A DNA stretch of 64,000 bases from Pseudofrankia inefficax (GTDB lineage: Bacteria; Actinomycetota; Actinomycetes; Frankiales; Frankiaceae), in assembly GCF_000166135.1 (NCBI RefSeq), contig NC_014666.1, positions 5,456,001-5,520,000 of the forward strand. Direction: 5' to 3'. Made by a program: the position numbers and the translations under genes. A model generated the notes under the pieces. It worked only from the letters and a program-made list of their open reading frames with translations. It ran no database searches and was not told the origin of the DNA. This document shows, one piece after another, positions 1 through 9,500 of the stretch (the stretch's first letter is position 1; the number at the start of each line of letters is the position of its first letter).

Positions 1-70
1 GCTGTTTTCGCCCTCGCATGGCTGTAACCGCAGTGGTTTCGTGACCACGCGAAGGCCAAAACGACGATCA
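1..70. repeat. 75-bp dispersed palindromic repeat, copy 1 (left end cut by window edge)
   Basis: The first 70 bases match the last 70 positions of the 75-bp palindrome found intact at 25954, 40030, 48214 and 62200. The expected first five bases (TGATC) would lie outside the window. The left arm reads GCTGTTTTCGCCCTCG and the right arm ends ...AAAACGACGATCA. It lies just past the 3' end of the minus-strand PH-domain gene, so it could act as a hairpin terminator or be a mobile REP/MITE-like element. No function can be assigned from sequence. Confidence 0.75.
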
Positions 71-106
71 AGCAGGTGGGCTGACCTGGCCGGACCCGGC
101 GCTAGG

Positions 107-643
107 TCACGTGTAGTAAAAGAGAAAGCCGGCGGCGAGAACGACAGCTGGTCCTATCAGCACGCGGGGGCCCGGGACGAACAGGCCGCGCTCGACCCGG
201 GCCTCGTCGGGTTCACGTTCTCGGCCGGCCTCGCGCAGCCCATTCAGCTCACTAGCGGACCGGTCGTTCGCCGTCTGCTTTCTCAGCAGGCTGATATTAG
301 CGATCTCCGTGCCATAGGCCACGTAAGGGCGGTCCGCGGTCACGACTTCCAGGTACTTCCCCCGGCTGTCGAACCTGAGCACAGCGGCCCAGGGAATCTT
401 CGTCTGGACGAGAGGATTCCGAATGATAATGAGCCTCTCCGTCGCCACAAGCTCGGGCCGGATGAAAAACAGCCAGGACAGGAACGCGATCGGAAAGAAG
501 ATCTCAAACGGTAACAGGATCCCGGCCGGATCCCGCTTGTCAGGGAAGGCCGCGAAGACCAGGTACATCGTCCAGGAGAAAACCACGATCAGATACCCAC
601 TGACCCGGTTCGTCTTGCTGTACCAGACCCGCTTCATCGACAC
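107..643 (-). CDS. Membrane protein with bacterial PH (bPH_6-like) domain
   Basis: A protein of about 178 residues. Two hydrophobic segments near the N-terminus (roughly residues 14-32 and 41-62) are followed by the stretch RPELVATERLIIIRNPL...IPWAAVLRF, typical of the bacterial PH domain of Cfp6-type proteins, and a last hydrophobic segment (VLIGPAVVLAAGFLFYY) at the C-terminus. The open frame extends further upstream, but GTG at 643 follows GGGAGGAG at nine bases spacing; ATG at 637 is the alternative. It is the last of a minus-strand row of small genes below the RHS gene. Codon use is less GC-biased than in the rest of the window, suggesting acquisition together with the RHS tip. Function unknown; orphan immunity protein is only a hypothesis. 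Confidence 0.7.
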   Translation of the reverse strand: MSMKRVWYSKTNRVSGYLIVVFSWTMYLVFAAFPDKRDPAGILLPFEIFFPIAFLSWLFFIRPELVATERLIIIRNPLVQTKIPWAAVLRFDSRGKYLEVVTADRPYVAYGTEIANISLLRKQTANDRSASELNGLREAGREREPDEARVERGLFVPGPRVLIGPAVVLAAGFLFYYT

Positions 644-708
644 CGAGAACTGCTCCTCCCACCTCAGACTTCTTCGAGACAGCCCTTGAGAGCCACCAGC
701 GGCCGGCG

Positions 709-1203
709 TCAGCCACCCGCAGGATGCAGAAAGTAAAACGGAATTCCCAACACCAACATTATGAGTATATCCGCCCAGGAAGGCGCCATCAGAATATTGG
801 AAATCACCTTGGGGAGTTTTTCTGAAATCTTCCGCGCACGCTGACGACCGATGATCACTATCGTGAACAGCACGGTTCCACAAGAAACACCAAAACCGAC
901 ATCGCCAATTACACCTGCTGCGCGCCCACCAACAATCCGAATTGGAAGATAAACGGCCTCAGCCGCGAGAAATACTCCGACGCCAACGACAGGCCACGCC
1001 GGATCAAGGACATCGTTGAGCGACTCGATATCACCCGTCGATCCCACGCCACGCCTCACCCTGTCTATAGCAAGCAAGATCTCTGCGTGCTCAGAGAGCA
1101 GCCGTGCGGTCTTTTCCGCGACAAAGCATTGGAACCTGACCATCAGATCAGTGTGAGACCGTGGAGGATTTTTGATCGTCACCCACTCGCCCGTTCCGGT
1201 CAT
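709..1203 (-). CDS. Hypothetical membrane protein
   Basis: A 164-residue protein I cannot assign to a family. Hydrophobic segments are visible at about residues 67-85 (WPVVGVGVFLAAEAVYLPI), 95-118 (VIGDVGFGVSCGTVLFTIVII) and 140-160 (WADILIMLVLGIPFYFL), after a soluble N-terminal part rich in charged residues. It sits between the PH-domain gene and the broken gene at 1276-1576, on the same strand with short gaps, as part of the low-GC cluster downstream of the RHS gene. It may belong to a toxin/immunity cassette, but nothing in the protein itself shows this. Confidence 0.55.
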   Translation of the reverse strand: MTGTGEWVTIKNPPRSHTDLMVRFQCFVAEKTARLLSEHAEILLAIDRVRRGVGSTGDIESLNDVLDPAWPVVGVGVFLAAEAVYLPIRIVGGRAAGVIGDVGFGVSCGTVLFTIVIIGRQRARKISEKLPKVISNILMAPSWADILIMLVLGIPFYFLHPAGG

Positions 1204-1275
1204 TGCTCCAAGCCGCCGGACTCGATCTTACCGCCGACCAGCCGTGACAGGAGGAGAAGAACTCTTCCATTACAG

Positions 1276-1576
1276 TCACAATTTCGGCGGACTCCACCGC
1301 CCGATGATCTGTGCGAACTCATCGCTTCGAGAGAACGGCACGGCAAGCATCGGGAAACGAACCTCGACTCCCTGAGCATCCGCGAAGACAACGGCGACTA
1401 CTCCGCCAGCGACCCAGGCTCAGCGCGCGGATCAGGAGGTATACGCAGGGGTCAGCTGACGCGAACATCGGCGTCCAGCCCGCGGCTTTGGGCGGCCGGC
1501 TGTCGACAACGGCCAGGCCAAGGGAGGCCAGCCAGACCCCGAGTACGCTGACGGGCGGGCTGAGCAGTCCCGGCAC
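1276..1576 (-). pseudogene. Small membrane/PH-like gene, probably frameshifted
   Basis: A GTG at 1576 overlaps the stop of the DUF2510 gene (TGATGTG), suggesting translational coupling. The first half reads as a membrane protein (VSVLGVWLASLGLAVVDS ... CVYLLIRALSLG). Near 1405-1415 that frame turns into Arg/Ser-rich nonsense, while a neighbouring frame opens and gives a protein-like continuation (VAGGVVAVVFADAQGVEV ... FAQIIGRWSPPKL) ending at TGA 1278-1276. The most economical reading is one gene of about 100 codons with a single frameshift near 1410. A sequencing error cannot be excluded. Family not recognised beyond a resemblance to small PH-like membrane proteins. Confidence 0.5.
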
Positions 1577-1577
1577 A

Positions 1578-2228
1578 TCAGCTATGAGCTCTCAGGGCGA
1601 TGATTGCGAAGACGAGGCCAATTAATGGTGTCGAAGCAACCGCCCAGGCAACCGCCGAGCGGGCCGAAATTCTTGCCGGGAGCACCTGGCCAGAATTTCC
1701 GGGCACGTGATCTCCGAGGGACTGCGGGCTGCGGTCGGTCATCCGCGCGCCCTGGACCGCGCCCCAGGCCCGGCCGTCCCACCAGCGGTTCGCGGAGGGG
1801 TTGCGTGAGTCCGCGTACCAGCCGGCCGGCGGGATGGTTTCCAATTTATCACGACGGTTTTCGCCCGGGACGACCAGTTCGAACCTCCGGCCGCGAAGTC
1901 CGACGGGCTCGAGTCGAACAGGCCAGCCATCCTTGACGAGGGCGTCGACAACTCGCCTGGGTCGCAGCGCGACGAACGCGAGACCGAGCCTGTTCCCGTA
2001 CCTGTCGAAAAAGGACACTGTCTTCCTCGTGCCGAGAATCAGGTTCCATCTCTCGCAGAGCACCATGGCGACGTCGGTACGATTGATCGCCGTGGTTCCA
2101 GAAAATGCGCGCGTCTGCTCACAGGATTCTGGAGCCACCGTCAGCCGGCACCAGTAGACTGGCGTTCTCTCGAACCAGAGGCGGATATAGGCGCCTCGGA
2201 AACTGGTAGCGCTCACTTTGCGCAACAC
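1578..2228 (-). CDS. DUF2510 domain membrane protein
   Basis: A 216-residue protein. Residues about 132-155 carry the DUF2510 signature PPAGWYADSRNPSANRWWDG, a short Trp-rich module common in actinobacterial membrane and secreted proteins. A hydrophobic segment lies at the C-terminus (VAWAVASTPLIGLVFAIIAL). The N-terminal 130 residues are soluble and not recognised. Its stop overlaps the start of the next minus-strand frame at 1576. It lies downstream of the WD40 gene in the row of accessory genes below the RHS protein. Role unknown. Confidence 0.65.
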   Translation of the reverse strand: MLRKVSATSFRGAYIRLWFERTPVYWCRLTVAPESCEQTRAFSGTTAINRTDVAMVLCERWNLILGTRKTVSFFDRYGNRLGLAFVALRPRRVVDALVKDGWPVRLEPVGLRGRRFELVVPGENRRDKLETIPPAGWYADSRNPSANRWWDGRAWGAVQGARMTDRSPQSLGDHVPGNSGQVLPARISARSAVAWAVASTPLIGLVFAIIALRAHS

Positions 2229-2489
2229 TTTCCTAGTGGGACGATAGGATTGAGTCCGCGCAGAATGGCGACCAAGATCTTCTTCCCGGTGCCGGACCCG
2301 CCACGGGCTTCCCGGTTCGCAGCAGCTTTCTGCCAGAGTGTCCCAGATAGTAGCCAGCCTGACCTTCCGGCGTCCAGCGTCGCTGCACGAAAGTTCGGTC
2401 GAGTGGGGTCCCGGTCTACAGCGGGTCCGATGGACTTGGCGTAATCAGGGTCGCGCTACGTTTGGTGGTCGACAGTCTTCTGGCCACCA
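2229..2489. other. Intergenic stretch without a supported gene
   Basis: About 260 bases between the DUF2510 gene and the WD40 gene, both minus strand. Short open frames exist on both strands, but none has a recognisable product, good start signal or consistent third-position bias. It may hold the promoter of the DUF2510 group or a degraded gene. Confidence 0.4.
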
Positions 2490-3467
2490 TCAATTGTTAC
2501 TCCACAGCCTGACATTTCCATCGGCGCTGCCGGTCGCGATATGTTGACCATCCGGTGAGAAGGCCACCGAGAAAACCTTACCACCGTGCCCGGATAGCGT
2601 CTCCACACAAACGGGGGCAGTCGGATCAGCAATGTTCCACAACCGAGCGATCTTCTCGTTGCCAGCTACGGCCAGTACACGACCGTCAGGGGAGAAAGCT
2701 GTCGAAAAGACATTGTCCGACCGGCCCGCCAGGCGGCCCACCGGCACGGGGTTTCTGCCGTGGACGTCATAAAGGAAGACCTCACGGCCCCATTGGGCGA
2801 TCGCGAGCAGACCTCCGTCCGGCGAGAACACGGCTCTTTGGATCGCCCTGTCGTTTTCGATGGTCGCTACCCGTGCGGGAGCGGATGGATTGGTGACATC
2901 CCAGATGATGACCGCCCGATCGAGGCCTCCGCTCGCGAGCCTACAGCCATCGGAGGAGAACGCAACAGCAGTAACCGCGCGGTCGTGGTCGGCGAGGGCG
3001 GCCACCCTGGCGGGCGTTCTCGGGTCCGCGACGTCCCAGATTCCAATCGTTCCATCTCTGCTCGCTGTCGCGAGCAGGCGAGTCTTGGGCGCGAACGCCA
3101 CGCACTCGACCGATTTGTAATGGCCCGCCATGCTGGCACTCAGAGACGGAAGAACCGGGTTGGAAAGATCCCACAGCTCAACGTCATTCGATTTTCCCCC
3201 GCCGGCAAGCAGCCGACCATCACCAGAGAAGGCCACAGTGAGGAACCTGCTTCGCCGGGACCCCACAACAGACGATCGAACTGGAGCACTCGAATTTTCG
3301 ATGTTCCAGATCGTCACGCTCCCCTCACTGCTCGCCGAGGCAAGAAGCCGGCCATCGGGCGAGAACGCCACGTCGGATACTCCCAGGTACTCGACCATGC
3401 CGGCCCGGCTCGCCACGCGAGCTAGCTTGCTGCCGTGCTGCATCGTCGACACGAGCTCACCAACCAT
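2490..3467 (-). CDS. WD40-repeat beta-propeller protein
   Basis: A 325-residue protein made almost entirely of WD40 repeats. Seven units carry the pattern VAFSPDGRLLA(S/T)...G.V.(I/L)W(D/N)(I/V), for example at residues about 32-55, 78-101, 120-145, 164-190, 211-235, 255-280 and 298-323. There is no signal peptide, TIR, protease or NTPase domain, so it is a stand-alone propeller likely to bind a partner protein. The ATG at 3467 follows GGTGGGTGAG. It begins 51 bases after the stop of the RHS gene on the same strand, the position usually taken by an immunity gene in polymorphic toxin loci. An immunity or chaperone role is therefore possible but unproven. The related propeller at 43660-45147 is fused to a TIR domain. 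Confidence 0.85.
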   Translation of the reverse strand: MVGELVSTMQHGSKLARVASRAGMVEYLGVSDVAFSPDGRLLASASSEGSVTIWNIENSSAPVRSSVVGSRRSRFLTVAFSGDGRLLAGGGKSNDVELWDLSNPVLPSLSASMAGHYKSVECVAFAPKTRLLATASRDGTIGIWDVADPRTPARVAALADHDRAVTAVAFSSDGCRLASGGLDRAVIIWDVTNPSAPARVATIENDRAIQRAVFSPDGGLLAIAQWGREVFLYDVHGRNPVPVGRLAGRSDNVFSTAFSPDGRVLAVAGNEKIARLWNIADPTAPVCVETLSGHGGKVFSVAFSPDGQHIATGSADGNVRLWSNN

Positions 3468-3518
3468 TTTTTCTCACCCACCAGCCTGAGTGCCCTGAAA
3501 CCGAGCTCGACATAGAAC

Positions 3519-6500
3519 TCATGAGAACCACGGCTGAAGAGACCATGCCAACGCGGCCGTCTGCTGCGCGAGACGCTTCTTGCCGAGAGGCTCTCTGATG
3601 GCCTCCAGGAATGGGTACAGCCGAGTCCCATTCCTACTCACCGCCCGCGCGCTCCGGAATCTGTAAGTGAGGTAGTCGAGCCCGGAGTACCCGATAGTCG
3701 CCGCGATCCTGCGGGGCTTCCGCCAGTTTCCGTTCTTACTGAGGGCTACCGCTCTGACAGAGAGCGACGCAGCGAGGGCGACTCCGGCCGCGACTCCGCA
3801 ACCCACCGAGATGGTGCAGGCCGCGAACGCCACCGTGCCGGCAATTTGGGCCCGGTTTTTCCAGGCACTGCGTGCCAACCTCTTCAACCAGCTGCGATTG
3901 CCGTCAAGGTCGAATCCGTTGATGGGGTCCTGGTTGGCGTAGTCGTAGGCGTTGGCGGAGCCGCCGGGGATGGGGTCGGTCTGGAGGAAGCGACCGAGGT
4001 CGGGGTCGTAGAGGCGGACGCCCATGAGCGTGAGGCCCGACAGGGTGTTGCGGGAGCGCTGTTTGCCGCCGAGCCAGCCGTAGGTGGGGTAGGCCGCGGA
4101 GGTGAAGTACGGCAGGCCGAACTCGGTGTTGTCCGCATAGCTGGCCAGCGACGTCGCACTGGTCGAGTCGGCCACCGTGGCGACGATGTCACCATGCAGG
4201 TTGGCGAGTTGCAGGGTGACGGCGCCGGCGTTGTCCTGACTGGCCGCCAGGCTGCCGTCGATGCCGACGATGCTTCGGGTCCAGGCAGTACCGGTCCCGA
4301 TCCAGGCGGGACTGTCTCCAGACGAAGACGTGTAGTGGTTGGTCGAGGTCGAGCTGCCGTCGGTCCAGGAGCGGATCCGCCGGGCTGGGTCGAGCGCGTA
4401 GGTGCGGGTCGTGGAGCCCACTGTCTCGGACGCGACCAGGTCGTTGACGTAATAGCCGATCGTGGCCGACGTGCCGTTGGGTGGGTAGGGGTCCGTGGTC
4501 GTCCGGCCGAACAGGTCGTAGGCGTACCCGCTGTTGGTGAGGCGGTCGGCCTGGTCGTAGCCGAAACCGAAACCGGTGGGCGACGTACTGGTTGAACAGG
4601 TGCCGGTGTCACTGCCCCCGGCATCGGGGTAGCTCGTCAGCGAGGTCCGGTTGGACTCGGCGTCATAGGCATAGACGCGGGTGGTGCACAGCGCCGTCCC
4701 GCTACCGAAGCTGGCGGTATCCGCGACCGAGGTGAGCCGTCCAGACGGGTCATAGCCAAGAGTTCTGCCACCCTGCGGCGTGCTGTCGAGCCGAACCTGC
4801 CCATAGATCGAGTTGGCCTGCGCGAACGTCATCCACGGAGTCGTCCCCATGGTGTAGGTCAGCGCGTTGGCGTCACCGGTGTTGTCGTACCGGGTCGTCG
4901 CAACCAACCCACTCGGATACGTCTCCGTCGTCATCTTCCCGTCGCCGTTGTAGGTGGCGGAGAAGACGGACGGAGCGCTGCCGGCGCCGACGTTGAGGGA
5001 AGTGACCAGGCCGCGGTGTTCTCCCGCGACGCCGTCATAGGTGTAAGTGTAGGTGCCCTTGCCGTCAGAGGACGTCCCCACTCGGCCGTCTATGTCGTAG
5101 GTGGTCGAGGCGGAGTTCCCGTCGGCATCGGTCTGCGACGTGACCCGGCCCCACGAGTCATAGCCAGTCGTCAGCGTGATTCCACTGGCGGTGGTCGTCG
5201 TGGCCAGGCCGGTCGCGGGATCGAAGCCGTAAGTGGCCGTCGGAAGGGCCGTACCGCCGTTGGCCGCGGGGCTCGCGGCGATCGCCTCAGATGTCTTTCG
5301 GCCGGCGCTGTCGTAGGTGTCGGTCGTCGTCCGGGTGGTCGTCGTGCCCGAGACGGTGACGCTGTCGGTCGACGTCAGCGGCTCGGCGAGATCGTTGTAG
5401 GTGTTGGTGGTGACGGGCAGCGGGTTGCCGGTGCTGGGCTGGGCGGCGGGGCCGGAGGTGCAGGCCAGACCGGTCCAGGAGGCGTTGACGCAGCTACCCG
5501 TCCCGGTCGCGGTGTAGTACGTGGTCAGGGTGGTGTAGGCGTCGGTCCCGGTGCTGTTCGCCTTGGGCTGGCGGCTCTCCACGACGTTGCCGGCGGCGTT
5601 GTAGTAGGTCGTCTTCACGATGTCGGGGGTGGTGCCGCCGCCCATCCAGGTCGTGACCGTCGTGGGCTTGCGCAGGTTCCAGCCGGAGGTCGACGGGTCG
5701 GCGCCGGTCTTGGCCTCGTAGCCGTTCACCGTCTTGCGGGGGTCGACATCGGTTCCGGAGAGCGTGCGGGCCGTCGTCGTGACCGTGGTGGGCAGGCGGT
5801 AGGGGTCGGGTGCGGACGGCGCGCCCTGGTCGTAGTCGGTGTGGACGTGTTCGCGGGCGGAGTACCGGGCGCCGCTGTTGTCGATGATCAGGTGGGTCGG
5901 GCCGTAGGTGTCGGTGACGAGGACGCCGTCCGACGAGTAGACGGTCTGGTCGTCCAGCAGCTGCGAGCGGGCTGCCGAGGTCGTCAGCGCCGCGACCGAC
6001 GGGTCGGTGTCGGCGGTCGGCGTCAGCGCCTGGTTGCGGTTCTCCGCGGACAGAGAGCGGACGACGTTGCCGTTGGCGTCGTGCTCCGTCGTGCTGATCT
6101 GCCAGGCGTTGTTGCCATAGCTCGCCGCGTTGACCGCTCGGCCGTCCGTGTCCAGGTAGGTCAGGGACGCGTAGGGCCAGTCCGTGGCGGTGGGCGGCGA
6201 GGCGGGCACGTGGTCGGCCGCGAAGACGCCCGCGCCGTAGATCGGCAGGTCGGTCTGGGCCCAGTTCGCGGCCTGGCCGGAGGACAGGTCGGTGGGCGCG
6301 CCGGTGCCGGTGACGGGGATGTCGTAGGCGACGGTCTGGGTCGCGGTCGCCCCGGCCGGGGTCGGCCGGGCGGCGGTCAGCAGCCTGCCGCTTCCGTCGT
6401 AGGTCATGGTCCAGGTCGCCTGGCCGGGCGGTGTGACGGTCGACAGGCGGTTCAGGCTGTCGTAGCCGTACGTGGTGGCGAGCCCGGTACGCGGGTCCTT

Positions 6501-9500
6501 CGCGGAGCGCAGCAGGCCGTTCGAGTCGTAGGCGTACTGGGCGACCGTGACCGCCGGGTTGCCGTTGAGCGACATCGCTATCGCGGTCAGCCGGCCGACG
6601 TAGTCGCCCCAGGTCGCCTGGGTGGTGCCGGTCGCGGTCGTCGAGGCCGCGTAGGTCAGGGTCAGCGCGCGGCACCCGGCGACCAGCGTGGTGCACGTGA
6701 CGCCGGCCGGGACCGGCGCGAGGATGCGCGTGGTCCGGCCGGAGGAGTCCGTGGTGAAGGACGAGGTCGTGCCCGACCCGGGCTCGATCACGCTGGCGAC
6801 CGGCCAGGTCGTGGCGCCGTTGACGGTCACCGCCTGGTAGACCGTCTGGGTGCCGTCGGCGTCGGTCGCGGTGAACTGGGTCGCCGAGTTCTTGACCAGC
6901 TTCGACCCGTCCGTCCCGGAGTCGCCGACACCGGTGTATGCGTACGGGTAGGCGCCGGTGCCGGAGCGGACGTAGACGTCCTGAACCCCGGTGTCGTCGG
7001 TCAGGGTGACGTAGCCCTGGGAGTCGGTGAAGTCGCCCAGCGTCTCGTCGGCGCGACCCGCGTCCGGGCCAGGCATGGACGCCGTCCAGCCGGGGCCGAA
7101 GACCCCGGTCGCGGCGGGGGTCGTGGTGGCGACGGCGGGCCGGACCTCGAACATGACCCACGAGTTGGTCGCCGTCGTCGGCGCCGTGGTGGAGATCGTC
7201 ATCGTCTGGCCGAACGTCGTCGACGGCGCCGTCCGGTACAGGGCCGCGCCGGTCGCGTCGAACTGTGAGTAGCTACCGGCCAGCGTGACTCCGGTGCCAG
7301 GAGTCGGAGTGCCCGCGGCGTTCCAGTCGGCCACCGCCGCGAACGCCATGGACCCGGCCGTCGTCGACGTCACGGACTGGTTGAGCACGCCCTCCGCCGT
7401 CGTCGCGGGGCCGATGTTCGTCGCGGCGATCGGGTTGATCAGGTTGGCGCCGGTCAGCACGATGACCTTGAGGAACTTCGTGCACACGTTGTTCGACGCG
7501 TGCAGCGTCACCGTGCGCGCGGAGGACCCGGTCGTCTTCGCCCACCAGGCGACGGCCTCGTCCTTGGACGCGCTCGCGCCGGAGCTGCCGATCTGGGTCC
7601 AGGTCAGGGCGCCGGAGTCCGAGAGCGACGGCCCGTTGCTCGTGCCCGAGGAGTTGGACGCGGTGTCGCCGAACGCGAGCAGCAGCGCGTTCGCCGGCGC
7701 GGTGAACGACGCCGTGACCGCGTCGCCGGCCGCGGTGCAGCCGTTGCCGGCCCAGCCGACCGCCGCCGGCGACGACGGGTCGACCACCAGGCCACCGGCA
7801 CTCGACAGTGTCGTGTCCGTCCGGCCCACGGTCAGGCTGCCGGTGTAGGTGGGCATGGACACGTCGGTGGCGGAGACCGCGAAGTCACCGGTCAGCAACG
7901 CCACCGTCCCCGGGCCAACCGGTGCGGTCGCGTCCGCGTCGGCGAAGGCGCGGCGGGAGTACTGCACCGTGCGCGCCGGGGTGCAGGACACCGTCGAGGA
8001 CGAGTCCGTGAAGCACGCGCGGATCTGGTCCGCGCCGTCCGGGACCGAGTAGTTCGCCATCGTGGTGCCGAGGTCCCACGTCAGCTTGTCGAACAGGGCC
8101 GAGCCGTTGCGGGCCACCGGCCAGGCCGTGGGGTGCGTCGAGGTCCCCGCGATGACGACGTCGGAGGTCGGGACGTCCACCCAGGTGGTCGACGTGTTGG
8201 AGCCCCAGTGGTACTGGTAGCGCACCGAGACCTGGCTCGACGGTGCCTGGCCCTCGAGCGTGGTGTAGCGCTGGATTCGCGAGCCTTCGTCCGGCTGCGC
8301 CAACGCTCCGGTGCCCACGCCGAAGCTGTACGAGACGACCGACGACAGGTTGCCCGAGGTGTCCTTGGTGCGCACGTAGAACTTGTGCAGCCCGGGTGTC
8401 GGCCCGAGGGTGGCCGTGGTGGTCGAGGTCGTCTCGGTGGACGGCGACGGCTGGTCCAGCCCATACAGGAACGACTTGGTGTCTCCGCCGGGTGAGGTCC
8501 AGGTGAAGGTGCCGGACGTCGCCGAGCCCCAGCCGCCGGACGGCCAGACCGCCGAGCTCACGGCCGACGGCGCGGCCGGGGCGGTCGTGTCGACGGCGAA
8601 CGGGATCCACGTCGACCAGGATTTCGAGTAGTCCGTCCCGTCGAAGCCGCGGGCCCGCCACTCATACGACCCGCCATTGGCCAGCAGGCCCGACGGCACC
8701 GTCCACGCGCCGGTGCTGTTCGCCGCGATGTTGGAGACGGACCCGTTGGCGACCTCGGTGGTGGCGTTCGAGTTCCAGACCTCGAAGTCCACCCGGACCG
8801 CCGTGCCGTCCGGGTCGTACGACCCGCCGTACAGCGTCGGCGTCGTCGTGTTCGTCAGCACCGGCGACGGGCTGACGGCGCAGGGCGCCAGGCACGGGGC
8901 GGTCGACCGGCCCGAAACGGTCGCAGGGTAGGAGTTGTAGGTGACCGAGATGTGCGGCGCGAGAATCGTGTCGCCCGAGTAGAACCACTTGAACTGGTTG
9001 GTGTCCGACTCGTTCGACGCCCGCATCGTCAGCGCCTCCGGCGAGGCGAAGCCGTTGCTCGACCACGCCGACACCAGGCCGGTGATGTCGATGTTCGTGC
9101 CGCCCGAGCCGGTGCACGAACCGCCGTTGTTGAACGTCCCCGAGCCCCAGACGACGCCGTCGGCGGTCGGCTGGGTGTTCCAGGTCGTGCCCGCGCCCAG
9201 CCCGCCGGAGCCCTCGACGACCATCGGCTCGACCGTGCACGTCTGCGATCCGCCCTGCCACAGGTTCAGCACCGCCGAGGTGACGTGCTTGCCCTTGATC
9301 GCCGAGTCGTCGAAACGCAGGAACGAGCGGTTCACCGAGTTGCCGTTGAGGTTGCCCAGGCGCAGCTCGGAATACGTGTCGTAGTTCGTCGTCGGGTTGG
9401 CGCTGTTCACGTCCGTGTCGAGGTTGTCCGCGAGCGTCGCCGCCGGGTCGATGGTCACCGGGTACTGCCGCGCCTTGTCCGTCAGCCACGTCCGGTCGGG

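Noticed and set aside
2250-2444. 64-codon plus-strand open frame between the DUF2510 and WD40 genes
   Set aside because: No recognisable product, Pro/Arg/Ser-rich, and no ribosome site.
5016-7268. 750-codon plus-strand open frame antisense to the RHS gene
   Set aside because: Val/Gly/Arg-rich composition and fixed antisense phase to a clear RHS protein; several similar long antisense frames (for example 8952-10415, 58639-62061) were rejected for the same reason.
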